From positions 1 to 61,131 of IMG/VR virus record IMGVR_UViG_3300032284_003381: 61,131 bases of DNA, one strand, 5' to 3'. Below the pieces are notes generated by a model. The model was not told the DNA's origin. It saw only the letters and a program-made list of their open reading frames with translations, and did not search any database. How positions within the stretch are numbered: the first letter of the stretch is position 1; each line of letters starts with the position of its first letter. Position numbers and translations under genes: made by a program. Below, in pieces: positions 7,334 through 17,749 of the stretch. Source of the stretch: a virus.

Positions 7334-10300
7334 ATGGCAGAAGCAATAGACAATCTTGGAAGAAAAATAGACACTTCAAATATGACTCTGGGTCAAATCA
7401 GAGATCTTATTGCTACTTGTTGTGTTGGACCTCAACGTCCATTGAAAGAAGGAGAAGCAACAAGCGAAACCCAAGAAAAAATTAAAGAAATTATGGGAAG
7501 AAGTAGTCAATTCCAAAAAGATAAAAAATGTGTAGAAGACACAGCAGATGCTTATGATGAGCTTTTTGATCACAGTGAAAAAGGATTTAATGAGCTTTTT
7601 GATCACAGTGAAAAAGGATTTAAAAAACTTAAAAGACATGTTGATGAACTTACAACAAGTTTTGGAAAAGTACAAGAACATACCTTAGGGTTTCAAGGTT
7701 TTGCAAAATTAACAAAAGGAATTGTTGATGAGGAAAGAAAATTCACTCAAGAAGTACGTGCCGTTGCTTATGAAACAGCAGGTGTAACAAAAATATCTAG
7801 AGGATTACAAAAAACTTACGAAGATATTGGCAGATCTGTTAAGCAAACAGGATTTGACAGATCAGAATTTCAAAAATCTTATATGACAGCATTAAAAGGT
7901 GGCATTAAAAATCAAAAAGCCGCCATGAGCATCACAACTGCGCAACTCAATACTGAAAAACAATTAGGTTTTGAAGCGGGATCATTAGGCGATCAATTTA
8001 AAGAATGGACCTTAGCAGGAAATATGACTGTTGGGCAAATTGCCGATATGGGTCGTGGAATGCGTGATGTTGCAAGATCAACAGGTGTAACAGGAGAAGC
8101 ATTAAAAAGCGGAATTACAAGTGGTCAAGAATTTGTCAATCAATTAAGAAATGCTGCTCAATTATCTGCAACAGCCGCCAAAAATGCGATGGAACTAGCC
8201 GTCAACGCTCAAAAGTTTGGCGTTAATTCTCAAATGCAACCACTTATGAAAGCAATGGCTAGCTCTTCAAACCTTTTGCTTGAATCGTCAAGTGAAACCA
8301 AAACAATACTATTCCAAGCCGCAGGAAGTGTTGGAAGATTAGATGATTTAATGAAAGGAACTCTCCTTCGTTCTAAACAAGGAACGAAAGACATGGCAAA
8401 GGGTTTTGAAAACATACTTAGTAGATTTGGTGTATCCAGTATGGAAGCCATAGATCAATTAAGCGATTCTGCCAAGATGCAAATCAATCTTCAAATGAAG
8501 GCATCGATGGGAGTTGAATTAGGAGAATTTAGACAGCAGTATCAAACATTAATTGATTCCAGCAAAACTTATGCAGATAGACTTTCTGATATTGACAAAA
8601 AACGCAAACAAAATCTTACGCTTGAAGAAAAAGCTACACTTATGGAAGAAGAACGTAGTCTAAAAACAAGCAAAAGCTTAGAAGTTTTGACTGTCTTGGA
8701 TGAAGCTGCCAAAGGTGCCAAAGACATGAATCAAGCCTTGGGCAAATTTGGAGAAAGAAGGAAAGAATTCCAAGAAGATTTATCTGCAATGGGTATTTCG
8801 GCAACAGACAATGCTGGAGTTGCGAGACAAGCTATTAGAAGTGCATTAGAAAACGTTAATGTTGGTTTACAAAAAGCTGGTAAAAGTGAACTTAAAATTG
8901 ATTCTTCTGAAATTGAAAAAGCATTAAAAGATCCAGCTTCAATGAGAGAATTAACTGCCAAGATAACAAAAGGAGAACAAGAATTAGCTACTGCTCAAAA
9001 AGCACAACTCGATCCTATTACACAAACAAATCAGTATTTACAAGAAAGCAATGAATACCTTAGAAGTATGTCTCAAAGCTTACAAAGCATGGCAATGAAT
9101 CTGCCCGGAGCAAGCTATGCTACAACAGCTTTGGCTGGAATAGGTGCAGCTACAGGATTAATCGGAGCAGGATTTGAAACTGCTGATTTTTTCAAGACCT
9201 TTTACAGAACGACATTTGGCGGTCAAAAAGAAGATTATTTAGGAAGACCAATGAAAGATAAAGACAGTGGTGAACCTATAATGGAAAAAGGCATATTTGG
9301 CATTGCCAAGGATGTGCTGGGATCGTGGCTTGGTGGCGAAAAACATCAAACATGGAAGACTAAAAAGACTCAAATAGAAAAGAAAATGCTTCCGCAAGAA
9401 AAGAAAAATTTAGTTCAAGAAACCAAAAATGTCAAAATGGAGAAAAAGGTCGTTGAAGGCGAAAAAACTCCATGTCCATCTCTGCCTAGCATGGAATGTT
9501 TTGATCTTGAAACGTTAAAGAAGCATGGCAAACAATTTGCAAGCACCGCTGCGGCATTAGCAATTCTTGGAATAGGAATTCTAACTTTAGGTGCCGCAAT
9601 GATGTGGTTGTCGAAGAAAATACTTTCAGTATTCAAACTTGATACTGCAACAGTAGTAGAAACTTCTACTGCCGTTGCAGCTATTATTATTGGAGCAGCA
9701 GGAATTATTGGCGCAGCACTGCTTGCCTACGAAGGTATGAAAAAATTTGAGAACGTTAAAATAGACTTAGGACTGTTTACAAAATCAGCAGGAGTTATAT
9801 TGCTTTTAGGCGGAGCCTTAACTTTATTAGGTGCAGCAGTTGTTAAATTATCTCAAGGAATTCTTGGCGCATTTGGGCTTGATGCAGCAACAGGTAAAAA
9901 AGTAGCAGATGATGTATCTGGAATACTAATGTCAACAGCACAAATTGTTTTAGCAGTTGTGCTTGCGACAGGTGCATTAATGGGAATTGGTGCATTATTG
10001 TCATTGTTGACAGGTCCACAACTTGGATTTGCATTGTTGTTTATGGGTTTAGGGACGGCAGCAATTTTAACTTTGACTCCTGCAATTGTAGGGTTGGCTG
10101 CTGCGACGGTGACACTTGCTGAGGCAGTCATGTCTTCGTTTTCGATGGACGTTCAGAAAGCAAATAAAGTCTCAGAAAATGTATCTGGCATAATCGAAGC
10201 GGCATCTAAAATAGCATTTAGCATTGTGAAATCTGTTCCACTTTTATCTGGATTTAGTGCATTATTACCTATTGCTCCTTTAGTTTCATTTTTTATGTTG

Positions 10301-12790
10301 GCAGGAGTTTCAGCTTTAGGCACTTTGACTTTCCCGATTTTGGCGTTTGTTAGAGCAGTTACAAAATTTTCACAAATAGTAGGCATGATTGTAAATCCTC
10401 GTAAAGCAGCAGAAATGGCAGACGGGATTGCGAATGTTTTAAAATCTTGCGTAAATGTAGCAGAAAAAATTATAGAAACCAAAAATTTTCTGAGTGCCAT
10501 TACAGGACGAAGTTGGGCACAGTGGGCTTATGAATCAACTCAACTTTGGCGTTTAGTAGCCAAAACTGGAGTTCCTGCATTAAATGAAATGAAGCGACCA
10601 GTGATTGACTTTATTTTAGCGATAAAGAGTTTTGCTAAAGAGGTATCTTCAAAAGTAAAAATTGATGAAGCAACAAGAAACGCAAGAATGGTTGCTTCGG
10701 TATTAAAATCAACTAGTAGCGTGGCACAAAATATTGTTGAAACCAAAGGTTCATTGTCGGCAATAAAAGGGAGAACTTGGTTAGAATGGGCTGGCAAATG
10801 GGGCGAATGGGGATACTTATTAAGAACAACTGGAGTCAAGGCACTTCAAGAATTATCTCCCGGAATAATTGAATTTATAAAAGAAATAAAGTCTTTTGCT
10901 AGAAACGTAGCAAAAGAAATAAGTCCAAAAGAAGCAATCATTAATTCAATGGGTGTTGCGATGATTCTCAATGCCACCAATAAAGCTGCCAAGAAAATTA
11001 TTGAAACAAGTCAGTTGATGAGTGAATTAAAAGGTTTTGGATGGGGCAAATGGTTTGCTGAATCTACATGGCTTGGACGTGCATTTACAAAAGTTGGTGG
11101 ACCAGCTTTAAAACAATTAGCTCCGGGAATTATTGACTTTATTAAAGAGATTGTTAATTTTTGCAATGATCTTGAAAAAGTTGTGTCTATGGAAGATGCA
11201 ATAAAAAATTCAATACAAGTTTCTTATATTTTAAGATCAGTTGCAAACATTTCCAAGAATATCATATCAATTACTGAATCTATGAAAAATATTAAGACTG
11301 GAGGTTGGGGACAACTTTTAACGAATAGCATTAATTTTGCAATGGGATCTACAACAGGTGCAGAAGCATTAAAAATTCTGAGATACCCGATCATAAAATA
11401 CGTAGAACAAATCATTATTTTAGCAAATTCCATGAGAGGTTTAGGAGACATAAAAGAAGCTAGTTCGATTATACGTTCTGTCTCCATATTATCTTCTAAT
11501 ACAGCAATTTTGATTAAGGGATTAGCAAATGCTACAGATCTGATGACTAATTCTTGGAGCTTTTTCTCGAAAACTCCGATGCAGAAAATTTACGAATCAA
11601 AAGATCGATTCAAAATAATGTTTGAAGGAATTTCTCAATTCATGAAGCAAGGAATTATTGATCCTGTAATTCAGAATTTGGCTGGAGTTGATATAAACTC
11701 GGCAGCAAAAATAATGATTTCTATGGCAAAAATGGCATCTTCTATGATTCCATTGATAAGAGGTCTTTCTTATTCCTTTGGAATGATGAGTGGCGGGAAA
11801 TTAGTTGATGAATTGGATACAAATTTCCCAATAGATAAGATTGTTGCGAACAAAGAAATGTTTAGAAATCATTTTGTGGCAATAGCGGAATTTATGAGAG
11901 ATGGCATCATAACGCCAATTACAGAAAATATGCCAGATATATCTGAAATTCAAGAATCCACTAAAATTTTAGAAGCAATGAGCAGACAACTTTCCGCATT
12001 ATCAAATGTGATAAAGAAAACTTCTGCTGTCTCTAATAGTTTAAACAGAGGAATTGGTGGAGGACTAAACATTAACGGCATTTCTATGGGACAACTTGAT
12101 ACCATAAGTTCTCAATTTCAGGCACAGAATGCCGGTATCAGCGATAAAGTAAGAAAACAATCACAAAATGCTAAACAAATCCAGAACACAGATAGACAAA
12201 CAAAAAGTTCGATGGAATTAGCAAATGCCGCATTACGTGGGGAAGGAATCAAAGTAAGAGATAGAACTGTATCTAAGGCAGTCGAAATACAGAATAAAAC
12301 ACAATTGAAAGCAAAAAGTGCTATAAGCTCTGCAATGGGAGATCCTGTTGGAAAGTCCGCTTTAGAGGCAGTAAAAGGTAAAGCCAAGAAAAGAACTTGG
12401 TACGAATATTTTGCGGGCACGGAAGGAACGGCAAAACCTCAAACAAAGGTTTCTGCTTCGACTTACACAAACGCAAACGCACCTGATTTACAAAATGCCG
12501 TTGCAAAGAGTCGTGCGACCACAGCACCAACCAAGGCAGAAATGGTATCTCCTGAGTTAGGTAATATTGCTGGACAAACATCCGAGCAAACAGTGCTTCA
12601 ACAAAAGCTTGTCAACTTGTTTGAACAAGTTTTAGACGTTTTGACACCAAAGAGCACTATTACTTCAACATCAGCCGGTCAGCCATGCGATGATAATAAA
12701 GTAGGCAACATAAGAACGCCCGCAAAATATTATAGAAGCAACACTGGTTTGGTTACACGACAGCCATCTAGAGGAATCATTAATTCATAA
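7334..12790 (+). CDS. Tail tape measure protein
   Basis: 1818 aa, the longest gene here, directly before the baseplate block. The start is the ATG after AGGTGAA. The N-terminal 600 residues are coiled-coil and helical. Residues about 715-1000 contain several long Ala/Gly/Leu/Ile-rich hydrophobic segments typical of tape measures that insert into the host membrane. Residues about 1000-1400 contain roughly four degenerate 80-residue repeats (a Trp-containing LxAIxGRxWxxW element followed by P-I-I-x-F-I-x-x-I-K-x-F). A 33-nt tandem duplication (7559-7624) encodes ELFDHSEKGFN twice. The length predicts a tail of well over 200 nm at about 1.5 angstrom per residue. Confidence 0.88.
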   Translation: MAEAIDNLGRKIDTSNMTLGQIRDLIATCCVGPQRPLKEGEATSETQEKIKEIMGRSSQFQKDKKCVEDTADAYDELFDHSEKGFNELFDHSEKGFKKLKRHVDELTTSFGKVQEHTLGFQGFAKLTKGIVDEERKFTQEVRAVAYETAGVTKISRGLQKTYEDIGRSVKQTGFDRSEFQKSYMTALKGGIKNQKAAMSITTAQLNTEKQLGFEAGSLGDQFKEWTLAGNMTVGQIADMGRGMRDVARSTGVTGEALKSGITSGQEFVNQLRNAAQLSATAAKNAMELAVNAQKFGVNSQMQPLMKAMASSSNLLLESSSETKTILFQAAGSVGRLDDLMKGTLLRSKQGTKDMAKGFENILSRFGVSSMEAIDQLSDSAKMQINLQMKASMGVELGEFRQQYQTLIDSSKTYADRLSDIDKKRKQNLTLEEKATLMEEERSLKTSKSLEVLTVLDEAAKGAKDMNQALGKFGERRKEFQEDLSAMGISATDNAGVARQAIRSALENVNVGLQKAGKSELKIDSSEIEKALKDPASMRELTAKITKGEQELATAQKAQLDPITQTNQYLQESNEYLRSMSQSLQSMAMNLPGASYATTALAGIGAATGLIGAGFETADFFKTFYRTTFGGQKEDYLGRPMKDKDSGEPIMEKGIFGIAKDVLGSWLGGEKHQTWKTKKTQIEKKMLPQEKKNLVQETKNVKMEKKVVEGEKTPCPSLPSMECFDLETLKKHGKQFASTAAALAILGIGILTLGAAMMWLSKKILSVFKLDTATVVETSTAVAAIIIGAAGIIGAALLAYEGMKKFENVKIDLGLFTKSAGVILLLGGALTLLGAAVVKLSQGILGAFGLDAATGKKVADDVSGILMSTAQIVLAVVLATGALMGIGALLSLLTGPQLGFALLFMGLGTAAILTLTPAIVGLAAATVTLAEAVMSSFSMDVQKANKVSENVSGIIEAASKIAFSIVKSVPLLSGFSALLPIAPLVSFFMLAGVSALGTLTFPILAFVRAVTKFSQIVGMIVNPRKAAEMADGIANVLKSCVNVAEKIIETKNFLSAITGRSWAQWAYESTQLWRLVAKTGVPALNEMKRPVIDFILAIKSFAKEVSSKVKIDEATRNARMVASVLKSTSSVAQNIVETKGSLSAIKGRTWLEWAGKWGEWGYLLRTTGVKALQELSPGIIEFIKEIKSFARNVAKEISPKEAIINSMGVAMILNATNKAAKKIIETSQLMSELKGFGWGKWFAESTWLGRAFTKVGGPALKQLAPGIIDFIKEIVNFCNDLEKVVSMEDAIKNSIQVSYILRSVANISKNIISITESMKNIKTGGWGQLLTNSINFAMGSTTGAEALKILRYPIIKYVEQIIILANSMRGLGDIKEASSIIRSVSILSSNTAILIKGLANATDLMTNSWSFFSKTPMQKIYESKDRFKIMFEGISQFMKQGIIDPVIQNLAGVDINSAAKIMISMAKMASSMIPLIRGLSYSFGMMSGGKLVDELDTNFPIDKIVANKEMFRNHFVAIAEFMRDGIITPITENMPDISEIQESTKILEAMSRQLSALSNVIKKTSAVSNSLNRGIGGGLNINGISMGQLDTISSQFQAQNAGISDKVRKQSQNAKQIQNTDRQTKSSMELANAALRGEGIKVRDRTVSKAVEIQNKTQLKAKSAISSAMGDPVGKSALEAVKGKAKKRTWYEYFAGTEGTAKPQTKVSASTYTNANAPDLQNAVAKSRATTAPTKAEMVSPELGNIAGQTSEQTVLQQKLVNLFEQVLDVLTPKSTITSTSAGQPCDDNKVGNIRTPAKYYRSNTGLVTRQPSRGIINS
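7559..7624 (+). repeat. 33-nt exact tandem duplication in the tape measure gene
   Basis: Two 33-nt units, identical except in the last codon (AAT versus AAA), encode ELFDHSEKGF twice. In-frame length change of a coiled-coil region. Confidence 0.9.
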
Positions 12791-12798
12791 GGTAAAAA

Positions 12799-13362
12799 AT
12801 GGGTAAAGCAACAGACAATACTGGAGATTTATTAGAAATAAAGAATTGTTATATAAAGATTCCAGATTTTAACAATTTAACAATACCAATGAAGATTTTA
12901 CCAGATATTTCTGATTCAAAATCCGCCAGTTTTTCTAGCGAAAAAGCAATTGGTCGTTCTATGCCATTTATCGGTTATGAAAGTTCTGAATCTAGACAAA
13001 TTACTTGGGATGCACATTTTGTAATATGTAAAGAAGGCGATCAAGATGACATCATGGGCTATATAAGAGCTTTGCAAGCCTGCACATACCCTCAACCCGG
13101 CAACGGAAGCACATCTTATCTTCCTCCTCCTACTTTAAAATTGCGTTGTGGAGAATTACTTTCAAAGGGACAAGAAACTACAGAAGTTTGTTGTATTTTA
13201 AAAAGTTACTCTCTTAAGTTTGACACAACTGTTCCTTGGTATGAAACTGAAGAAAATAGTAGTTTAATCCCATATAAAATGGACATAAGTTTAACGCTTG
13301 AAGTGATTTACAATCAAGCCAATCTTCCCGGTTCTGATAAAATTTTAAGCAGTGGAGCGTAA
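12799..13362 (+). CDS. Baseplate tube-initiator-like protein (CIS tube/Afp7-type)
   Basis: 187 aa. It follows the tape measure by 9 nt, with TAAGG upstream. The N-terminal half holds ISDSKSASFSSEKAIGRSMP, then a strand QITWDAHFVI, a variable loop with a Pro-rich strip (YLPPPTLKLRCG), and closing strands ending SLTLEVIY. This order matches proteins that cap the hub and start the tail tube in contractile systems, usually adjacent to a LysM/gp53-like gene, which is the case here. Assigned by pattern and context. Confidence 0.65.
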   Translation: MGKATDNTGDLLEIKNCYIKIPDFNNLTIPMKILPDISDSKSASFSSEKAIGRSMPFIGYESSESRQITWDAHFVICKEGDQDDIMGYIRALQACTYPQPGNGSTSYLPPPTLKLRCGELLSKGQETTEVCCILKSYSLKFDTTVPWYETEENSSLIPYKMDISLTLEVIYNQANLPGSDKILSSGA

Positions 13363-13370
13363 AAACTGAA

Positions 13371-13697
13371 ATGGCAAATTATACAGAATCTACAAAAATA
13401 AAAGCATCTAGATTTGTACCTATAAGTAGTCGTTACTACAATTCTTCGGTTGTTTATTATACTGAAAATAAATTGTTAACATTTAAAATATATAAGAAAA
13501 GCACAATAACTCCCACCCAAAAAGACAAATATTATGTAATTACTCCCGGAACGGAATACAGACCGGATCTTGTTTCTCAAACTGCATATGGCACAGGCGA
13601 TTTTTGGTGGAAAATTATGGAGGCAAACAATATTAAGGATATTTTTGAATTTAAATCTGGTTTAAATATTAGAATACCTAATGCAATATTTGGATAA
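13371..13697 (+). CDS. Baseplate wedge protein, T4 gp53-like / LysM-like
   Basis: 108 aa. The C-terminal two thirds reads TPGTEYRPDLVSQTAYGTGD, then FWWKIMEANNI and a GLNIRIP close: the classical gp53/LysM-like pattern in which a Trp-rich helix follows a YRPDLxxxxxYG segment. Gp53 ties neighbouring wedges together around the hub. Spacing to the genes on both sides is 3-9 nt, in the core baseplate operon. Confidence 0.8.
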   Translation: MANYTESTKIKASRFVPISSRYYNSSVVYYTENKLLTFKIYKKSTITPTQKDKYYVITPGTEYRPDLVSQTAYGTGDFWWKIMEANNIKDIFEFKSGLNIRIPNAIFG

Positions 13698-13699
13698 TT

Positions 13700-15229
13700 A
13701 TGGCTTGTACAATTGCCGAAGAATGTTTAACTACTTATGGATGTGGCTTTCCGCAAGAACCACTTGATGGAGCGGTGTTTTCTCCTTTTGTAATAATAAA
13801 ATTTTATGTAAACGGTGAAGGAGAAAAAACTATAACTGTAGGAAATGCTTCTTCTCCACCTTATAACAGTGCAGCAATTACATCTTTTAATTATGGATTT
13901 GTGCCGGGCACAAATGGTTGGGGTGCCGATTTTGAAATAATAGATCAAGGCGGCGTAATTGCATATGACATAATTGCAGCAGTCAACAAAAGCATTATTC
14001 ACATTGCAAACGAAACTTCAAATACTTCTTTCGATTTTGGATGGATTATTACATCATGCGATGCGGCTGGCGGTCAAGTGCAAACAGTCAAAAAAGCAAG
14101 TCAAATTAATGGCGAATTGCATGGTTTTATAAACGAAATAGAACAATCATTTGAAGGTGGCAAAATAAGGTTAAAGTTTAAAGTTACTGCACCATCGGCA
14201 AAGGCTAGCAGCGTTCATTATAATGGAAGCATGTTTGACGAAAATGAAAAAGGAAGTTTAAGACAAGCAATTGAAAGGCTTTTTACAGAAAATAATTTGA
14301 AATATCCGGGAGGAGTGAAGTTTTTAGATAAGGATGGAACAGAGGGGGATTTTGCATTCGAAATAGATGGAGCAAATGGACCAAAAGGTGCTTGGCCAAT
14401 GATGCAATTAAATCCGATTGCTATTGCAAGAGCTTGGTTGAGTTCAATAGTAACAAAAAACAAAAAAGGAATTATTAGTTATTACGATCCTACAGAACCA
14501 CCTAGTATCGTGTTTCAAGAAGACCCAATTAAAGATAGACCGCAATGTTGTTTAAATACTATTGGAACATATATTGTTAATGGAGGCAATTGTAGTCCGG
14601 TTTTAGAATTTAACCCAAAAATAAACTGGCAAAAAACTGGCGCAGAAGGAGCAGGCGGAAATTCTGGAGGTGCATCTAATGGACAAGAAATTCAAAATCC
14701 AGATTTAGATACGGAAGAACGATCTGGACCAACGATTGCACCAGTTCCACAGCAACATGAATTAATGTGGCGAGATCCTAGCGATCTTGCGGCAGCAGCA
14801 GCTTTTGGAAATGCTGCTCATATTGCAGCAAATGCATTCCGTGAACTTGGAACACCTATTGGTTTTGAGGCAGAATTAAAAATTCACGGAAATCCCGAAT
14901 ATACAGATGTATTTACTCTAGTTAGTTCTACTGTTGCAATAATTGTAGTAAATCCATTTCATATAGGAGATGATTGCAAGTGGAATGTAGCTGGTGGAGA
15001 ATTTTTGGCTTATTCCGCATGCAACACAGTTTTGAGCAACCAAAATTATTTGATAAAAGGAATTAGTCATCAAATCAGCGGTGGTTCGTATACAACCACA
15101 TTAAATGTTTACTTGCCACAACCCAACCATGACATACCATTTGATTATCCATCTGGTGGCTGTGGCACACTTTATTACGGTGACGGTTTAGGCGGTACAT
15201 CCTCAGAAGACGCCAATTTTGCTAGTTAA
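13700..15229 (+). CDS. Baseplate hub protein (gp27/gpD-type)
   Basis: 509 aa. Position between the gp53-like and spike genes, and a C-terminal pattern (FTLVSSTVAIIVVNPFHI, then YLIKGISHQISGGSYTTTL followed by a strand) typical of hub proteins, whose last domain ends with a repeated beta-hairpin. Residues 310-360 form a Gly/Asn/Glu linker. The hub forms a trimer that holds the spike at the end of the tail tube. Many Cys residues (CTIAEECLTTYGCG at the N-terminus) are unusual. A short weak ribosome site (GGATAATT) precedes the ATG. Confidence 0.75.
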   Translation: MACTIAEECLTTYGCGFPQEPLDGAVFSPFVIIKFYVNGEGEKTITVGNASSPPYNSAAITSFNYGFVPGTNGWGADFEIIDQGGVIAYDIIAAVNKSIIHIANETSNTSFDFGWIITSCDAAGGQVQTVKKASQINGELHGFINEIEQSFEGGKIRLKFKVTAPSAKASSVHYNGSMFDENEKGSLRQAIERLFTENNLKYPGGVKFLDKDGTEGDFAFEIDGANGPKGAWPMMQLNPIAIARAWLSSIVTKNKKGIISYYDPTEPPSIVFQEDPIKDRPQCCLNTIGTYIVNGGNCSPVLEFNPKINWQKTGAEGAGGNSGGASNGQEIQNPDLDTEERSGPTIAPVPQQHELMWRDPSDLAAAAAFGNAAHIAANAFRELGTPIGFEAELKIHGNPEYTDVFTLVSSTVAIIVVNPFHIGDDCKWNVAGGEFLAYSACNTVLSNQNYLIKGISHQISGGSYTTTLNVYLPQPNHDIPFDYPSGGCGTLYYGDGLGGTSSEDANFAS

Positions 15230-15243
15230 TACAGGAAAAAAAT

Positions 15244-17310
15244 ATGTTTGCTTGTCAATCGGATTTTGAATTACTAAAGAAGAGAATTGCAAATTTGGAA
15301 AATCATGTGGGAAACTCCCATTATTCCATGCAAGCTATTGCCAAAGAAGAAATTTACGACAATAGTAGTGCCATAGAGCAAGCTGAAATGCAATTCGGTA
15401 TGTACACCGCTTTCTGTATAGAAACAATCGATATATGGAAACAAAATCGCATTCGTTGGTTTTCACCTCTTTTTCACAATCCAAAAATGACTGTTAAAGA
15501 GCTTCCTTGGGCACACGCAATTTCTCCTTTCGGCGGTTTTGATGATTGTGGAGTTACTTGGGTTCCTCCAGCAGGATCTACAGTGTGCATTATGTTTGAA
15601 AATGGCAATAGAGGAGCACCATACTATATTGGGACAACTTGGCACAGAAATCGTGGTCCTGACGGGGAACACACATGGGGCGTTAATATTGAAGAATATT
15701 ATAAAATTTGGGAGGGAAAGAGAAAAGGGTATTTAGTTGGAGCAAATGATGGCTCTCAAGTGTTTCCGCCTTGGAATACAGAAAATTACAATGGATATGA
15801 TTTAAATTCTACGGTTGACTTTGACAGCAATCCAGAAGCACAAAGATTAATTACTTATCCGAACATATATGGTTTCAAAACTCCCGAAAAACATATGATC
15901 AAAATGGTTGACGGAGATCCAAAATGTAATCGTAAATGGAAAAGATTTGAAATTATGTCTAGTTGTGGCAATTTGATCATGTTGAAAGACGATCATTTGC
16001 ATTACGCAGGGCAATGGGCACATACAAGTTGCGGCAAGACAATAAAATCTGGAGATACAAGCTGTACAGATAATGATGGAAACAAAAAAGAAGAAACTTC
16101 ATGTAATGGAACTCAAAGTAATTCTAAAATTATTGGAGGGCATCCATCTACTGGAGTAGCTAATACAACCAAATATTACAATTCACAAGTAGGATCTAAT
16201 CCATTTTTTAAACATTCTCAAGAATGCAAACCATACAAAACCGATAACAAATTAAACACATGTAATTTACCACAATCAGGAATACAGATATTATCAATTT
16301 CTGGTCACACATTTGTCATGGACGATTCGGTTGAGGAACCATCGGGATCTCCAACTTGGGATCGAGAATTCGATTTTGGATGTAACAATCAATATGTTGG
16401 TAGAACTTATTGGAAATCTGCGACTGGTCATATGATAGAAATGAGTGATGTTGAAAGCCCTCAAGGAGGAGAGGGTTCTCAATTGCGTGGGAAATACAAT
16501 TATATTAGATTGTTATCTGCAACTGGCAACAAAATTGAATTAAACGATCATACAGTTTCTCAGAAAGACTGTCCCGGCAGTCCTCCAAACACTGCCGGTT
16601 CAGAACGTGGAATTCACTTGCAAACAACCAGCAATCATACAATCGACATGGTAGACGAAGGCAATGAACAAGTAGGAATTTGTCGTAAAGATGGCGGAAT
16701 TCCCGTAGCCAAGGCTAAAAAAGCCTACATCAAAATTAGAACTGGATATGGATTAGAAATATCACTTAATGACACTAACAGTCAAAAAGAAACCGACAAA
16801 CAAAACATAACAATATTTTGTCCACAAAAAGACAATAAGGATTCACAAGGGAAAGTTCGTGGTCCACATATTCATGAATATTCAGAATCAAAGTCTGGTC
16901 CCGGACAAGTTTATTTAAGAGTGGGTGGTAACTATAGAATAGAAACATACGATAGTTACGTTTTAACTGTGGGAAATAAAGATAATCCATCAGATTCAAT
17001 TCAAGAAATCAGTAGAGACAGTGTAGTTTATACAAAGAATAACTCTCTTCAATTTACCGAGAAACAACATTTAATAGAAGCAAAAGAAAATATATTTTTG
17101 TTGGCAGGAAAAGATTGTAAAGCTAAAGGTTCAGATTGTGGAGGATGTGGTGATGGCGTAGAGCCTTGTTTTGGAGCGGTATTAGTTTACGATTATTGCA
17201 GTGGAGCCGTAAAAATCAGTGATCGTGTATTTGCAAGTAGTTCGGCTAAAGCAACGACATTAAGCATGTTTCAATTAAGTCCGTTTGTAAAAGGCAAAAC
17301 TTGCGGCTAA
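15244..17310 (+). CDS. Central spike protein (gp5/VgrG-like OB-fold with beta repeats)
   Basis: 688 aa. An N-terminal helix is followed at residues 60-140 by an OB-fold region: RIRWFSPLFHNPKMTVKELP, then GVTWVPPAGSTVCIMFENGN and APYYIGTTWHR, as in gp5/gpV/VgrG. Downstream, strand repeats of the kind GHxxxMxD (GHTFVMDDS, GHMIEMSDV, GNKIELNDH, NHTIDMVDE) recur about every 60-70 residues, consistent with an intertwined trimeric beta-helix spike. No lysozyme domain is visible between the OB-fold and the spike. Cys-rich loops are present. AGGAAAAAAAT precedes the ATG. Confidence 0.83.
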   Translation: MFACQSDFELLKKRIANLENHVGNSHYSMQAIAKEEIYDNSSAIEQAEMQFGMYTAFCIETIDIWKQNRIRWFSPLFHNPKMTVKELPWAHAISPFGGFDDCGVTWVPPAGSTVCIMFENGNRGAPYYIGTTWHRNRGPDGEHTWGVNIEEYYKIWEGKRKGYLVGANDGSQVFPPWNTENYNGYDLNSTVDFDSNPEAQRLITYPNIYGFKTPEKHMIKMVDGDPKCNRKWKRFEIMSSCGNLIMLKDDHLHYAGQWAHTSCGKTIKSGDTSCTDNDGNKKEETSCNGTQSNSKIIGGHPSTGVANTTKYYNSQVGSNPFFKHSQECKPYKTDNKLNTCNLPQSGIQILSISGHTFVMDDSVEEPSGSPTWDREFDFGCNNQYVGRTYWKSATGHMIEMSDVESPQGGEGSQLRGKYNYIRLLSATGNKIELNDHTVSQKDCPGSPPNTAGSERGIHLQTTSNHTIDMVDEGNEQVGICRKDGGIPVAKAKKAYIKIRTGYGLEISLNDTNSQKETDKQNITIFCPQKDNKDSQGKVRGPHIHEYSESKSGPGQVYLRVGGNYRIETYDSYVLTVGNKDNPSDSIQEISRDSVVYTKNNSLQFTEKQHLIEAKENIFLLAGKDCKAKGSDCGGCGDGVEPCFGAVLVYDYCSGAVKISDRVFASSSAKATTLSMFQLSPFVKGKTCG

Positions 17311-17319
17311 AGAGGTAAA

Positions 17320-17739
17320 ATGGCAAATTTTTTAGGTGTTCCTTATCCAATTACGAAAACTCCGATGGGATTTTTATATTCTCAAAACGGAATAAACCAA
17401 ATAAAGTCAGATTTATTGGTGTTATTATTGACAAATCCGGGAGAACGTGTCATGAATCCAAATTTTGGAACACCATTAAGATCGCTTTTATTCGAGCCAA
17501 ACGACGTTACTTTGCAATTCCAAGCAAAAAATATGATTATTCAAGCAATTAAGAGTTGGGAACCAAGAATTGCAATTCAGAACATAAATGTGAGTTCAAA
17601 TATTAGCCCATCATCATTAAATAGCAATGACGACCAATCACAAAAATTAAATATATTATTTATACAAATTATTTTTGTTGATCCACAAAACATTAAAGAA
17701 GTTCAAGAATTAACATTAGAAATTCCCTTATCGGAATAG
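17320..17739 (+). CDS. Baseplate wedge protein gp25-like (GPW/gp25 family)
   Basis: 139 aa. The LLTNPGERVMNPNFGTPLRS segment (residues 35-56), then LLFEPND, is the core gp25 pattern (NPGER plus NP.FGT.L). In T4 it forms the sheath-initiating wedge with gp6 and gp53. The site AGAGG is ideal, and gaps to neighbouring genes are about 10 nt. Confidence 0.92.
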   Translation: MANFLGVPYPITKTPMGFLYSQNGINQIKSDLLVLLLTNPGERVMNPNFGTPLRSLLFEPNDVTLQFQAKNMIIQAIKSWEPRIAIQNINVSSNISPSSLNSNDDQSQKLNILFIQIIFVDPQNIKEVQELTLEIPLSE

Positions 17740-17749
17740 AGAGGAATAA

